Assembly (NCBI GenBank): GCA_947625675.1
Contig: CANQPH010000002.1
Span: 1 to 64,000, forward strand
Length of the DNA stretch: 64,000 nucleotides
Reading direction: 5' to 3'
Source of the DNA: an uncultured Acetatifactor sp.
Lineage (GTDB): Bacteria; Bacillota; Clostridia; Lachnospirales; Lachnospiraceae
The notes below the pieces were generated by a model, which searched no databases, had not been told where the DNA came from, and saw only the letters and a program-made list of their open reading frames with translations. The position numbers were made by a program, and so were the translations under genes. Below, piece by piece: positions 1 through 9,140 of the stretch (its first letter is position 1; every line of letters starts with the position of its first letter).

Positions 1-1960
1 CGGCGCTCTTCTTCTTCAGCCGCACAGAGATCATGTCGCAGACCTTCTCCCGGTTCCACTGGATATCCGGCAGCACCTCCCGGCGGTTGATGCAGATATA
101 AAAAGAAGAACACAGATCCAGCTGCCGATACAGATTCTCCAGCTTCTGCAGGTTCATCCGACCCAATTCCCGCAGGGTCAAGGTCTCCGCCCCGTAGAAT
201 TCCTGGCTCCCGCTGACGTAGTTGGACATCAGCATCAGGAAAAGATCCATCAGCTCCGGATCCTCCTCGTCGAAAGGCACATGGAGGAAATGATAAATCT
301 GCTCCTTGTCCATCTCGAAATTGGCCTCGATGGCCCGGCACACCGCCAGCTCGTGCTTCACGTCGCTCCTGCGGTACACCCCCTTATCCGTGATCCTGTC
401 CCACTGCATCAGGATGTTCAGCAGGCTTCCCGGCATGTACAGCATCTTCTCCGGCAGCTGGATCCCGGCCTTTTCCACCTGGGGATCCACCGTCTCCAGG
501 AGCCTTGCGATCTCCGGCATGTTTACGGCGGAATTCACGTATCCCTGCTCGAACATTCCCAGCCTTCCGGCCCGCCCGGCGATCTGCTTGACCTCCTGAC
601 TGTTCAGGGGCCTGGTTTCCAGCCCGTCGAACTTCTTGTCCTCCAGAAATACGATCCTATGGATGGGAAGATTCATCCCCATGCCGATGGCGTCGGTGGC
701 CACCACCACCTTCGTCTCCCCGTTCAGGTACCGGGCCACCTCCGCCTTGCGCACCCGGTAGGGCAGGGCCCCGTAAATCACGCTGGCCTTGATGCCCATG
801 TTCTCCAGTTCCGCAGCGATGGACAACACTTTCTTGCGGCTGAAGGCGATCAGGGCGTCGTATCTGCGGATGTACTCCTTCTCCAAAAGGAAAGGAGCCT
901 CCTCCGGCAGCAGGGGCGTGCTGCGCTCGTGCTCTATGATCTCGTAGGTGTCCTCGCACTGCAGGATCAGCTCCTTGATGATCTCCAGGGCGGCATAGGC
1001 GGTGCAGATGTGAATCTCGCTGGCCGCCAGCCCCAGGATGGCATCGGTCCAGGCCCAGCCCCGTTCCCGATCCCCCAGCATCTGGCACTCGTCGATGCAG
1101 CCTACCGCATAGAAATTGCGCAGATCCGCCTTTTCCACGGTAGCGGAGACATGCATGGCGCCCTCCACCAGGATCTCTTCCTCGCCCGTCATCAGGCTGC
1201 AGGGCACGCCGTGCTCGTTGATGCGTTCATGGTTCTCCATAGCCAATAGACGCAACGGAGCCAGATAGATCCCGCTGGGAGCAGCCATAACGGCGTCCAG
1301 CGCATCATGGGTCTTGCCGGTATTGGTGCCGCCCACATGAATGACGAAATGCCTCTGCATGGATCTGGCCTTGGGAAAGAGCAGGGTGAAATCCTCCGGG
1401 ATCCCCTTGACGAATTCCTCCTTCAGACGCCTCAGATTCCGCAGCTCTTCGTAACCCTTCCGATCCTCCAGCAGGAGACAGAGCTTGTCCGTGGTGACGT
1501 CGGCGCACACGGAATCCACGACAGCGCTCAACGGAGCGTCCTCCCTGTTTCTCAGGACCTTTTCAATATACTGGGTCAGAGTATATTTTTTCCGCTTATA
1601 GCTGATGGTGCTGTGGGAAGGCAGATCCGCCCCGGCCCGGATATGGGCCGTCATGCTTTCCAATACGCCGTCCCGCAGATATTCATAATAAGTAACGTCT
1701 CGTCTAAGATACAGTTTTCGTAAAATGCTGCCATCATCCGGCAAAGCAAACAATTCCTCTGCGGAAGCCGGCGCATACCAATACTCCGATCTTCCCCAGC
1801 CCTGGTGCTGCAACAGCAGGGCGCCTCTCTTCAGCTTCTGGCAGACTCTTCTCTCCCACTCCTCTTCCCATTTGCGACAGTCAGGAACGAATTCCGCAAG
1901 AGCCTGGTTCAAAGCCCCCACCTGCTCCTGACTTAGTTTTACGGTTTTCTTTTTGTTCAT
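1..1960 (-). CDS. Suv3-like DExQ/H RNA helicase, 3' end beyond the window edge
   Basis: The minus-strand reading frame is open from the ATG at 1958-1960 to the left edge, so the C-terminus is missing (about 653 codons seen). Walker A reads GGTNTGKT near residue 212 and the DExx box reads DECQM near residue 288, the form typical of the Suv3 branch of Ski2-like helicases. A later motif VVVATDAIGMGMNLP and a QIAGRAGR motif VI complete the two RecA domains. The roughly 200-residue N-terminal part is not recognised. The likely role is ATP-driven RNA unwinding or turnover in the cytoplasm; this is inference from the family. AGGAG lies about 15 bases before the start. The start codon and promoter are duplicated at 4101-4261 by an IS insertion, but this copy is intact. 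Confidence 0.8.
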   Translation of the reverse strand, partial: MNKKKTVKLSQEQVGALNQALAEFVPDCRKWEEEWERRVCQKLKRGALLLQHQGWGRSEYWYAPASAEELFALPDDGSILRKLYLRRDVTYYEYLRDGVLESMTAHIRAGADLPSHSTISYKRKKYTLTQYIEKVLRNREDAPLSAVVDSVCADVTTDKLCLLLEDRKGYEELRNLRRLKEEFVKGIPEDFTLLFPKARSMQRHFVIHVGGTNTGKTHDALDAVMAAPSGIYLAPLRLLAMENHERINEHGVPCSLMTGEEEILVEGAMHVSATVEKADLRNFYAVGCIDECQMLGDRERGWAWTDAILGLAASEIHICTAYAALEIIKELILQCEDTYEIIEHERSTPLLPEEAPFLLEKEYIRRYDALIAFSRKKVLSIAAELENMGIKASVIYGALPYRVRKAEVARYLNGETKVVVATDAIGMGMNLPIHRIVFLEDKKFDGLETRPLNSQEVKQIAGRAGRLGMFEQGYVNSAVNMPEIARLLETVDPQVEKAGIQLPEKMLYMPGSLLNILMQWDRITDKGVYRRSDVKHELAVCRAIEANFEMDKEQIYHFLHVPFDEEDPELMDLFLMLMSNYVSGSQEFYGAETLTLRELGRMNLQKLENLYRQLDLCSSFYICINRREVLPDIQWNREKVCDMISVRLKKKSA

Positions 1961-2104
1961 TGATTCTATTTACAGCTCCTGATCCATACTTTATTGCGAC
2001 AATGCAATAATGCAAAAAGTAATATTAGTGTATCATATCATCCCCTGCAAATCCAGTGCAATTTGTAAAAAAGTGTTGGTTTTTTATTTTTTTTGTGCTA
2101 TAGT
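1944..2104. repeat. Left copy of a 161-bp direct repeat (IS target duplication)
   Basis: This segment is identical base for base to 4101-4261 (offset 2157), including the T6-A-T8 tract. It holds the first codons of the helicase, its ribosome binding site, and both divergent promoters of the original intergenic region. It abuts the left IS end, which begins CCGG at 2105. Confidence 0.92.
2032..2061 (-). promoter_or_regulatory. Promoter of the Suv3-like helicase
   Basis: On the minus strand TTGCAC (2056-2061) is followed after 18 bases by TATGAT (2032-2037), about 70 bases before the helicase start. An identical copy sits at 4189-4218 in the second target-duplication copy and points into the IS. 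Confidence 0.6.
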
Positions 2105-2130
2105 CCGGTTTTTGACAGTGTTTTGAGGAA

Positions 2131-2173
2131 AAAAGTCCCAGAACCCGCTTAAACAGCGGCTTTTGGGACTTTT
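2131..2173 (-). terminator. Transposase terminator inside the IS
   Basis: On the minus strand the arm at 2164-2173 (AAAAGTCCCA) pairs with the arm at 2131-2140, with an inner CCGC/GCGG pairing and a T-run after the stem. It follows the transposase stop by about 20 bases. Confidence 0.7.
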
Positions 2174-2193
2174 ACTAGTTTTATAAATGCACG

Positions 2194-3969
2194 TTACACC
2201 TTCTGCTTTTTGGTCATGGAACAAATATTTCTCATTTTTTTAATTGGTATGATCTCTTTCGAGGTGTAGAACCCAAATGCTTCGTGCAGCGCATCCGTTA
2301 ATTCTGTCCTGGTGTAAATGGGTTGATAACCTTTCCCCTCATATTTTACAAAATCCATCTCCCGTAAGGTTTCAAGGATCTGGTCAATGGTATATTTTTC
2401 ATCCAGCTTCTTTTCAAGATACCGGTATACGATCAAAGCAATAAAACAGGTCATGAAGTGGGCAAGGATGCGATCCTTCCGCTTGACATAAACGGGTCTT
2501 GCCTCAAAATCTGTCTTCATGATGCGGAAACATTCCTCAATCTCCCATCGCCGCTTATTGACCTTGATGATCTTTTGCGGCTCATCCTCCAGGTTTGTAC
2601 AGACAGCATAAAATCCATCATACTGCTCCTCGTCGTCAATGACCTTCCGGTCAATGTAGCTTATGGATTTTTCGGCGATTTCCCCCTCTTTTGTCGCATG
2701 GTCGGTTTTGATAAAGCGTTTCGGGTCATTCTGTCGCTTTTTCCCGGCGGATGATTCCCCGCATTCGACCATGTGCTGTGCGCGTTCGATCTGCCCGTTC
2801 CTTATGGAACGCAGGTAATTCCTGTACTTTATGGAATAGGAAACGATCAGCTGCTGTTCTATGACGACCGTTTTCTGTTTTCCGTTTTCGGTTATGGTTG
2901 AGTTTTCCCGGATCCACCGGTTTTTGAAATAGATCTTTTCCTTATCTTTTTCCTCGTCCAGTTCCCCGATATTGTATGTTTTTCCGGGGGGCTCGCCGGG
3001 AAGGTGCCATCCGTTCGGATCCAGACACCACTTTTTGAGATGTTTTTTCAGCTTTTTGATGGACTGTGTTGTGATAAAGCACCGGGAGCCGTCTTCCTTG
3101 TCATAATCGTTGAAATAACGGTTCGCGGCGGAGGATAAGCCTGCATCCGTGCAGACGACAAACCGGGACATGTCGAATTTCCTGATCATCTTCTTTTCCA
3201 GGGGGACCATGGTGTTCTGTTCATTGTCATTCCCGGGGGAGAGGCTGAAGGCGATCGGGATGCCTTCCATGTCCATGAACAGTCCCATTTCCACAATGGG
3301 GAGTGGGCGGTTTTCTTTACTCAGGCCGTATTGCTAGTCGTCCTCCGCCTGTTCAATCTCAAAATAGAAGTTGGTACAGTCGTAATAGATGATGCGGGTC
3401 TTCCTTTCGGAAAGGGCGGAACTGTTCTTAAACAGGCGGCTCTGGATGTAGTCGGATTCTTCCGCAATCACTGAAAGTGCCCGGTAGATGTCATGCAGTT
3501 CAAATGATGGCTGTTCAATAAAACGTCTGGAGTCCTCAAAACTGCTCTTTTTGGAAGCCGGGAAAAGGATCCGTGTGTAAATGAGCCGGGAGAAGACGTC
3601 GTTGAGGTCAAACTCAAAAAGGCGCCTTGCGGAAACCGCCCGGCAGATCTTATGGATCCCGAGTTCATAATAGATATTTTGGAGGAAAAGGTAGCCTCCG
3701 TTAAAGCGTCGCTGCTCGTCAAGGGCGAGATTCCTGCCGGAGCAAAGTTCTATACTGAATGTTGCGGAACCTTCCTCTTCGGCCTCGTTCATAAGGCGCA
3801 CTTGTTCTTTTGCCCAGGCCTTGGCATCGGTGACGCCATAGGTTTCGCAGATATATTTTTCAGAACCGAAAGATTTGATGATTTGGGTTTTATTCCTGCC
3901 ATTTACCCGGATTGTTTTTACAGCGCGGTAAGTAGTGGAATATTTGCTGGTTGTCCATCCTAAACGCAT
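2194..3969 (-). pseudogene. IS1634-family DDE transposase interrupted by an in-frame TAG
   Basis: Two open segments, 3337-3969 and 2194-3333, are in the same frame and separated only by the TAG at 3334-3336; no frameshift is needed to join them. The first catalytic aspartate (YYDCTNFYFE) lies just upstream of the stop. The second (VCTDAGLSS) and the glutamate motif (RRWEIEECFRIMK) lie downstream, so neither half alone has a full active site. The start at 3967-3969 is chosen because GAGGTGAT lies five bases upstream; an in-frame start at 4038 lacks this. A single substitution from CAG, AAG or GAG would explain the stop. Readthrough cannot be excluded. The 591-codon total fits the family size. 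Confidence 0.88.
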
Positions 3970-3987
3970 AAAGATCACCTCATTCCT

Positions 3988-4016
3988 ATTATAATGGAAT
4001 GTGCCGGAACGTGCAA
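3988..4016 (-). promoter_or_regulatory. Transposase promoter
   Basis: TTGCAC (4011-4016), a 17-base spacer and a perfect TATAAT (3988-3993) on the minus strand, about 25 bases upstream of the transposase start. Confidence 0.7.
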
Positions 4017-4100
4017 GTATAAATTTTAATTTTGACAAAAAAATAAAGCCAATAAAGGCTTTCGGAATTATTTAATACAGTTAGGTTGTCAAACTACCGG

Positions 4101-4261
4101 GTTTTCTTTTTGTTCATTGATTCTATTTACAGCTCCTGATCCATACTTTATTGCGACAATGCAATAATGCAAAAAGTAATATTAGTGTATCATATCATCC
4201 CCTGCAAATCCAGTGCAATTTGTAAAAAAGTGTTGGTTTTTTATTTTTTTTGTGCTATAGT
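4101..4261. repeat. Right copy of the 161-bp direct repeat (IS target duplication)
   Basis: Identical to 1944-2104. In this copy the helicase start (ATG at 4115-4117) runs only seven codons (MNKKKTR) and meets a TAG supplied by the IS end. Its minus-strand promoter therefore fires into the IS, while its plus-strand promoter serves the esterase gene at 4325. Confidence 0.92.
4233..4261 (+). promoter_or_regulatory. Promoter of the esterase/ATP-grasp genes
   Basis: TTGGTT (4233-4238), a 17-base spacer and TATAGT (4256-4261). The -10 box ends exactly at the repeat boundary. The same promoter is present at 2076-2104, where it reads into the IS antisense to the transposase. Confidence 0.55.
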
Positions 4262-4324
4262 TTAAGAAGGAAGTCAGGGCCTGCCGGTTTCAGAGTCGGC
4301 AGATCCGGAGAGGAGAATGATTGA

Positions 4325-5092
4325 ATGGTTGAAAAATGGTCCATTACGATTCCGGAACTGACGGGCAAAGAGCCCAGAAACGCATACATCTACCTGCCGG
4401 AATCCTACTATGCCGATTCGAACAAAAGATATCCCGTACTGTATATGTTTGACGGGCACAACGTCTTCTTCGATTCCGACGCCACCTATGGCAAAAGCTG
4501 GGGCATGGCGGAATACATGGATCGCACGGGCACCCAGCTCATCATCGCCGCCGTGGAATGCAATCACAGTGCGGATCATGGGCGGATCCGGGAATATTCT
4601 CCTTTTACATTTCAGGATCCCAAGCTGGGAGGCATCATCGGACTGGGCCCCCTCACCATGGACTGGCTGGTGCACAATTTTAAAGAAGACATCGACAGGA
4701 CCTACCGCACCATTCCCGACAGGAACCATACTTTCATCGCCGGGAGCTCCATGGGCGGCCTCATGAGTCTGTTCGCCGCAATCCAGTACAACCAGGTGTT
4801 TTCCAGGGCCGCCGCCCTTTCCCCTTCTATCTGGTTCGCCAGGGAGAAGCTGGACGCCATGATCCTGGACGCCCGTCTCATGCCGGACACCAGCATCTAC
4901 ATGGATTACGGGTCCAACGAGATGAAGCACCACGCCGTCATGGAGGAACAGTTCAAGCACGTGACCGGGCTGCTCCTGGACAAACACGTCCACCTCACCA
5001 GCCGCATCGTGCCGGGAGGCGATCACTGCGAAGCCAGCTGGGAGCGGCAGATCCCTTTCTTCATGAACGTGCTGCTCTATCAATTGACTTGA
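4325..5092 (+). CDS. Putative esterase, alpha/beta-hydrolase fold (esterase D / BesA-like)
   Basis: 255 residues. The early motif YPVLYMFDGHNVF and the nucleophile elbow GSSMGG near residue 140 are typical of the PF00756 putative esterase family, which includes siderophore esterases and carbohydrate acetyl/feruloyl esterases. A late GGDH near residue 238 is the likely catalytic histidine. There is no signal peptide, so it is cytoplasmic. GGAGAGGAG lies nine bases before the ATG. It is followed after 22 bases by a second esterase-fold gene and then an ATP-grasp gene in the same direction, suggesting one transcription unit. The substrate is unknown. Confidence 0.85.
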   Translation: MVEKWSITIPELTGKEPRNAYIYLPESYYADSNKRYPVLYMFDGHNVFFDSDATYGKSWGMAEYMDRTGTQLIIAAVECNHSADHGRIREYSPFTFQDPKLGGIIGLGPLTMDWLVHNFKEDIDRTYRTIPDRNHTFIAGSSMGGLMSLFAAIQYNQVFSRAAALSPSIWFAREKLDAMILDARLMPDTSIYMDYGSNEMKHHAVMEEQFKHVTGLLLDKHVHLTSRIVPGGDHCEASWERQIPFFMNVLLYQLT

Positions 5093-5114
5093 GACAGAAA
5101 GGCATAACTCACAA

Positions 5115-5882
5115 ATGTTGGTAGAATACTATAAGCAATACAGTCCCTCTCTGCACAGGGACATGGAATGCAAGTCATACGGTCATGCGGGCAGACCGGT
5201 TCTCTTCATCCCCTGCCAGGATGGCCGTTTTTATGATTTTGAAAATTTTCACATGACGGATGCCTGGGCCCCCTGGATCGATTCCGGGCAGGTCATGGTG
5301 TTCTCCATAGACACCGTGGACGCCGAATCCTGGTCCGACAAGTCCGGGAACGCCAGACGGCGCATCGAGCGATACGAGGCCTGGATCCGCTACATTACCG
5401 ATGAAATGGTGCCCTTCCTGCGCCAGGCGGTCAATCAGCGAAACGGCTGGACCGGCTATCCCGGGGTCATGGTCTTCGGCTGCAGCCTGGGCGCCGCCCA
5501 TGCCGCCAACCTGTATTTCCGCAGGCCGGATCTGTTTGACAGGCTCCTGGCTTTGAGCGGGATCTATACAGCGGAATACGGTTTCGGCACTTATATGGAT
5601 GACCTGGTGTACCAGAACTCTCCCGTCCACTACCTGGCCAACCTTCCCCCCGAACACCCCTACATCGATCTTTATAACCGCAAGAAAGCGGTGATCTGCA
5701 CGGGGCAGGGGCCCTGGGAAATGCCGGACGCCACCAGGCGGCTCCATGACATTCTGCGGGCCAAGGGCATCAACGCCTGGGTGGATTACTGGGGATATGA
5801 CTGCTCCCACGACTGGGACTGGTGGTACAGGCAGGTGGCCTACTTCCTGCCCTACCTCCTGGACAACGGACAGGCGGCGTGA
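5115..5882 (+). CDS. Esterase-family alpha/beta hydrolase
   Basis: 255 residues, same fold family as the preceding gene but not a close copy. It carries the nucleophile motif FGCSLGAAH near residue 120, an aromatic-rich N-terminal part, and a C-terminal CSHDWDWW segment with a plausible catalytic histidine. No signal peptide. It begins 22 bases after the first esterase and is followed 121 bases later by an ATP-grasp gene. Pairing of two esterase-fold proteins with an ATP-grasp enzyme suggests a small amide- or ester-forming and hydrolysing pathway; this is inference and the substrate is not known. Confidence 0.82.
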   Translation: MLVEYYKQYSPSLHRDMECKSYGHAGRPVLFIPCQDGRFYDFENFHMTDAWAPWIDSGQVMVFSIDTVDAESWSDKSGNARRRIERYEAWIRYITDEMVPFLRQAVNQRNGWTGYPGVMVFGCSLGAAHAANLYFRRPDLFDRLLALSGIYTAEYGFGTYMDDLVYQNSPVHYLANLPPEHPYIDLYNRKKAVICTGQGPWEMPDATRRLHDILRAKGINAWVDYWGYDCSHDWDWWYRQVAYFLPYLLDNGQAA

Positions 5883-6003
5883 TTGACAAAGCAGCCGCCC
5901 GATCGACAAGTGTTTTTTCGGCCTGCGGGTCATGGCCGATGAGCCATGGCCCGGTGTCCTCAACATATTTTACGAAACAATAAGAATCGAGGTATCTTAC
6001 GTT

Positions 6004-7209
6004 ATGAAAAACTTTATCTTTATCTCTCCCAATTTTCCCACGAACTATTGGATGTTTTGCCGGGAACTGAAAAAGAACGGACTGAACGTCCTGGGGATCG
6101 GCGACCAGCCCTATGACTCCCTGACCCAGAACATGAAGGACAGCCTGAATGAATATTACAAGGTCAGCAACCTGGAGAACGACGACGAGGTGTACCGGGC
6201 CGTGGCCTTCTTCATCTTCAAGCACGGCCGCATCGACTGGCTGGAATCCAACAACGAATATTGGCTGGAACGGGACGCCAGGCTGCGAACGGACTTCAAC
6301 ATCACCTCCGGGTTCCAGGTGGCGGACATGCCCCACGTGAAGTTCAAATCCAAGATGAAGGAATTCTATCAGAAGGCCGGGATCCCCGTAGCCCGCTATC
6401 ACATGGTGGACACCCTGGAAAATTGCCAGAAGTTCGTGGAAGAGGTGGGATATCCCGTGGTGGCCAAGCCGGACAACGGGGTGGGCGCCTCCCATACCTT
6501 CAAACTGGACAACGAGTATGAACTGAAGCGTTTCTTCGATCTGAAATGGCCTGATACCCAGTACATCATGGAGGAATACATCAACGGCGAGGTCAATTCC
6601 TACGACGCCATCATCGATTCCCACGGGGAGCCCATGTTTGAAACGGGCAACGTCACGCCGGTCTCCCTCATGGACATCGTGAACCAGTCCGCCAATTCTC
6701 TTTACTACATTTTGAAAAATCTGCCGGATGACACCAGGGCTGCGGGACGGGCCACGGTGAAGAGTTTCGGCGTGAAGAGCCGCTTCGTACATTTTGAATT
6801 CTTCCGCCTGCTGAAAGATCATGAGGGCCTGGGCAAAAAGGGAGAGCTGGTGGCCCTGGAGGTGAACATGCGTCCCAGCGGCGGGTTCACCCCTGACATG
6901 ATCGACTTCGCCCACAGCACGGACGTGTACAAGATCTGGGCGGACATGATCGCCTTCGACCGCTCCACCATGCCCATCGGGCAGCACGCCTACTGCGCCT
7001 ATGCCGGACGGCGGGACGGCAAGGACTTCGTCATGAGCCACGGGGACATCATGGCCAAGTACAAGGACAACATGAAGATGGTGGACCGGATCCCGGACGT
7101 GCTGGCCGGGGCCATGGGGAACCAGATGTATGTGGCAGTCTTCAAGACCCAGGAGGAAATGGATGAATTCTACCAGGACATTTTGACCTGCAAGGAAGAT
7201 ACCAAGTAA
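6004..7209 (+). CDS. ATP-grasp domain protein (carboxylate-amine ligase-like)
   Basis: 401 residues from the ATG at 6004, chosen because MKNFIFISP begins a standard pre-ATP-grasp domain and GAGGT lies about 12 bases upstream. A longer frame from 5932 adds a tail that does not look native. The central domain shows the ATP-binding segment YPVVAKPDNGVGAS, the hinge QYIMEEYINGE, and the metal-binding motif LEVNMRPSGGF. ATP-grasp enzymes join a carboxylate, through an acyl phosphate, to an amine or thiol. The partner substrate cannot be read from the sequence. The neighbouring esterases probably act on the same compound. Confidence 0.82.
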   Translation: MKNFIFISPNFPTNYWMFCRELKKNGLNVLGIGDQPYDSLTQNMKDSLNEYYKVSNLENDDEVYRAVAFFIFKHGRIDWLESNNEYWLERDARLRTDFNITSGFQVADMPHVKFKSKMKEFYQKAGIPVARYHMVDTLENCQKFVEEVGYPVVAKPDNGVGASHTFKLDNEYELKRFFDLKWPDTQYIMEEYINGEVNSYDAIIDSHGEPMFETGNVTPVSLMDIVNQSANSLYYILKNLPDDTRAAGRATVKSFGVKSRFVHFEFFRLLKDHEGLGKKGELVALEVNMRPSGGFTPDMIDFAHSTDVYKIWADMIAFDRSTMPIGQHAYCAYAGRRDGKDFVMSHGDIMAKYKDNMKMVDRIPDVLAGAMGNQMYVAVFKTQEEMDEFYQDILTCKEDTK

Positions 7210-7333
7210 ACGCTGCACAGATGCTGCGGAAGGAGCCTCTTAACAACAGACAACACAACGAAATCAAACGCTGAAATCAAAGCGCCAAAATTAGATTCAC
7301 AGTTGAAATCAGATGAGCATCTGATAAGTAAAA

Positions 7334-7365
7334 GGGCCGCCGGCATACACCGGCGGCCCCTTTTT
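7334..7365. terminator. Bidirectional terminator between the ATP-grasp gene and cstA
   Basis: A perfect 10-bp stem, GGGCCGCCGG (7334-7343) with CCGGCGGCCC (7350-7359), and a six-base loop. A T-run follows on the plus strand and an A-run precedes it, so it can serve both convergent genes. Confidence 0.88.
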
Positions 7366-7410
7366 CACTCTTTTTATAAACGCTGTTGTTCTCTTTATTT
7401 CTTGCCTAGT

Positions 7411-9114
7411 TTATTTCTTGCTGCCCTTCTTGGAAAGCTTCATAAATGTCTGTGCGCCTTCCACTACCAGGAACAGGGCCAGAACCACCATGGCGGCGGC
7501 AAAGAGCATCTGGAACCAGTCGCCCCAGGCGGCAGCGCCGGCAGCAACGGTCTTGATCTTGGTGATCACGGTGGTGACCAGGCTGGTGATGGTAGCTACA
7601 AGCATGAACACCATGGGGATGTAGAACATCTTGTTGTTCTTGCCAGCATTGCCAAGCCAGGCGGCGACAGCCATCAGGGCGATGCCTGCCAACAGCTGGT
7701 TGGCCGCACCGAACAGCCCCCAGATCTGGCTCAGGCTAAGTCCGCCCAGCACGCAGCCGATGACGACCATCAGGAGCGTTCCGGTCAGAGGATAAGCCAG
7801 GATCTTGCGAACGCCGGTGGCATCCTTGTATGTAGCCTCGCCTTCTTTCAGGAACAGCTCGGTGAACATGAAACGGCTCAGACGGGTTCCGGTATCCAGG
7901 CTGGTCAGGGCGAACACGGACACGGCCAGGGTCAGCAATGCGTAAATGACACCGTATACCTTGGAGGTTTCCGCACCGAACATGATGGCGATACCTGCCG
8001 CAAAAGCTGCGGAAGGAGAGCCGAACTCACCGTTGGTGTACTTTCCGAAGACCATGCCTACGGCGATCAGGGATACGATGCCGAGGGCGGATTCGATCAG
8101 CATGGAGCCGTAGCCGATGGGCTTGGCATCAGCCTCGCTGGCCAGCTGCTTGGAAGAAGTACCTGTAGCAATCAGGCTGTGGAAACCGGAGCAGGCGCCG
8201 CAGGCCACGGTGATGAACAGGGCCGGGAACAGGGTGCCGATGCTGGTCTTCCATCCCGTAAAGGCGGGAATGGTGAACTCGGCGGTGCCGGAGAAAGCGG
8301 AGAAGAAAATACCGCAAACGGCCACGATCATCATAGCATAAAGCAGGAAGCTGGACAGATAGTCACGGGGCTGCAGCAGGATCCACACGGGAACCAGGGA
8401 AGCTACCGTGATATACACGCCGATCATCACGATCCAGGCGGTACGTCCCATGGCGAAACCGACGTTCAGGCCGAGGACGATCATCAGAACGATGCCGACG
8501 ATGCCAATGATGGTGGCGGGCAGGGTCTTCATGCCGAAACGGTTGGTCAGAAGGCCGTACACGATTGCCAGCACGATGAACAGCAGGGAAATGATGGCCG
8601 TCGTCTCAGTGCCCAGGGGATTGGTGGTAAATCCGAGGGAATTGGTGGAAGCGAAGGTTCCGGCCACCACGTTCACGAAGGAAGCGATTACCAGGATCAG
8701 CACCAGCAGGGCGAAAACGATGAACAGCTTCTTGGCTCTGTCACCCATGGAATCCTGGATGATCTCGCCAACGGACTTTCCGCCGTGACGGACGGAAGCG
8801 AACAGGGAACCGAAGTCCTGCAGGCCGCCGAAGAAGATACCTCCGATCACGCACCACAGGAACACGGGCAGCCATCCGAAGACGGAAGCCTGGATCGGCC
8901 CATTGATAGGGCCGGCGCCGGCGATGGAGGAAAAATGATGCCCCATCAATACAGCGGGCTTGGCGGCAACGTAGTCCACGCCGTCCTCCAGCTCCACTGC
9001 AGGCGTCTTTCTCGAGGGATCAATGCCCCACTCTTTTGCCAGCCAGGAACCATAGAAGATGTATCCCAGCACCAGCAAAACGATTGCTGCTACAATGATT
9101 AAGATAGCAGTCAT
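7411..9114 (-). CDS. cstA: CstA-family carbon starvation transporter
   Basis: 567 residues, almost entirely hydrophobic with many membrane helices. The N-terminal signature MGHHFSSIAGAGPINGP and the following GGIFFGGLQDFGSLF are characteristic of the CstA family. Family members import pyruvate (CstA/BtsT in enterics) or peptides; which one applies here is not decidable. GAGAGGTG lies about eight bases before the ATG. The two unknown genes 9141-10006 lie just upstream in the same direction, so cstA may be cotranscribed with them. It ends at the shared terminator at 7334-7365. Confidence 0.93.
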   Translation of the reverse strand: MTAILIIVAAIVLLVLGYIFYGSWLAKEWGIDPSRKTPAVELEDGVDYVAAKPAVLMGHHFSSIAGAGPINGPIQASVFGWLPVFLWCVIGGIFFGGLQDFGSLFASVRHGGKSVGEIIQDSMGDRAKKLFIVFALLVLILVIASFVNVVAGTFASTNSLGFTTNPLGTETTAIISLLFIVLAIVYGLLTNRFGMKTLPATIIGIVGIVLMIVLGLNVGFAMGRTAWIVMIGVYITVASLVPVWILLQPRDYLSSFLLYAMMIVAVCGIFFSAFSGTAEFTIPAFTGWKTSIGTLFPALFITVACGACSGFHSLIATGTSSKQLASEADAKPIGYGSMLIESALGIVSLIAVGMVFGKYTNGEFGSPSAAFAAGIAIMFGAETSKVYGVIYALLTLAVSVFALTSLDTGTRLSRFMFTELFLKEGEATYKDATGVRKILAYPLTGTLLMVVIGCVLGGLSLSQIWGLFGAANQLLAGIALMAVAAWLGNAGKNNKMFYIPMVFMLVATITSLVTTVITKIKTVAAGAAAWGDWFQMLFAAAMVVLALFLVVEGAQTFMKLSKKGSKK

Positions 9115-9140
9115 GATACAACACCTCTCTTTTGATTAGA

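Larger units (their letters stand above)
2105..4100 (-). mobile_element. IS1634-family insertion sequence, 1996 bp
   Basis: The element lies exactly between the two 161-bp repeats. Its ends are imperfect inverted repeats: the left end reads CCGGTTTTTGACA and the right end, on the other strand, CCGGTAGTTTGACA. It carries one transposase reading frame on the minus strand, its own promoter, and a terminator. IS1634 and IS1549 relatives are known for unusually long, variable target duplications, which fits the flanks. The transposase has an in-frame amber stop, so autonomous movement is doubtful now. Confidence 0.9.

Noticed and set aside
281..1249. 322-codon plus-strand frame at the left edge
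   Set aside because: Antisense to the helicase; the minus frame contains all expected helicase motifs and is open to the window edge.
3334..3336. Recoding of TAG as pyrrolysine
   Set aside because: No sign of pyl genes in the window and the family normally has an ordinary residue here; a point mutation is simpler.
7303..9102. 599-codon plus-strand open frame
   Set aside because: It is the mirror of cstA on the other strand; its translation is low-complexity His/Gly/Asp-rich with no domain, while the minus strand gives a clear transporter.
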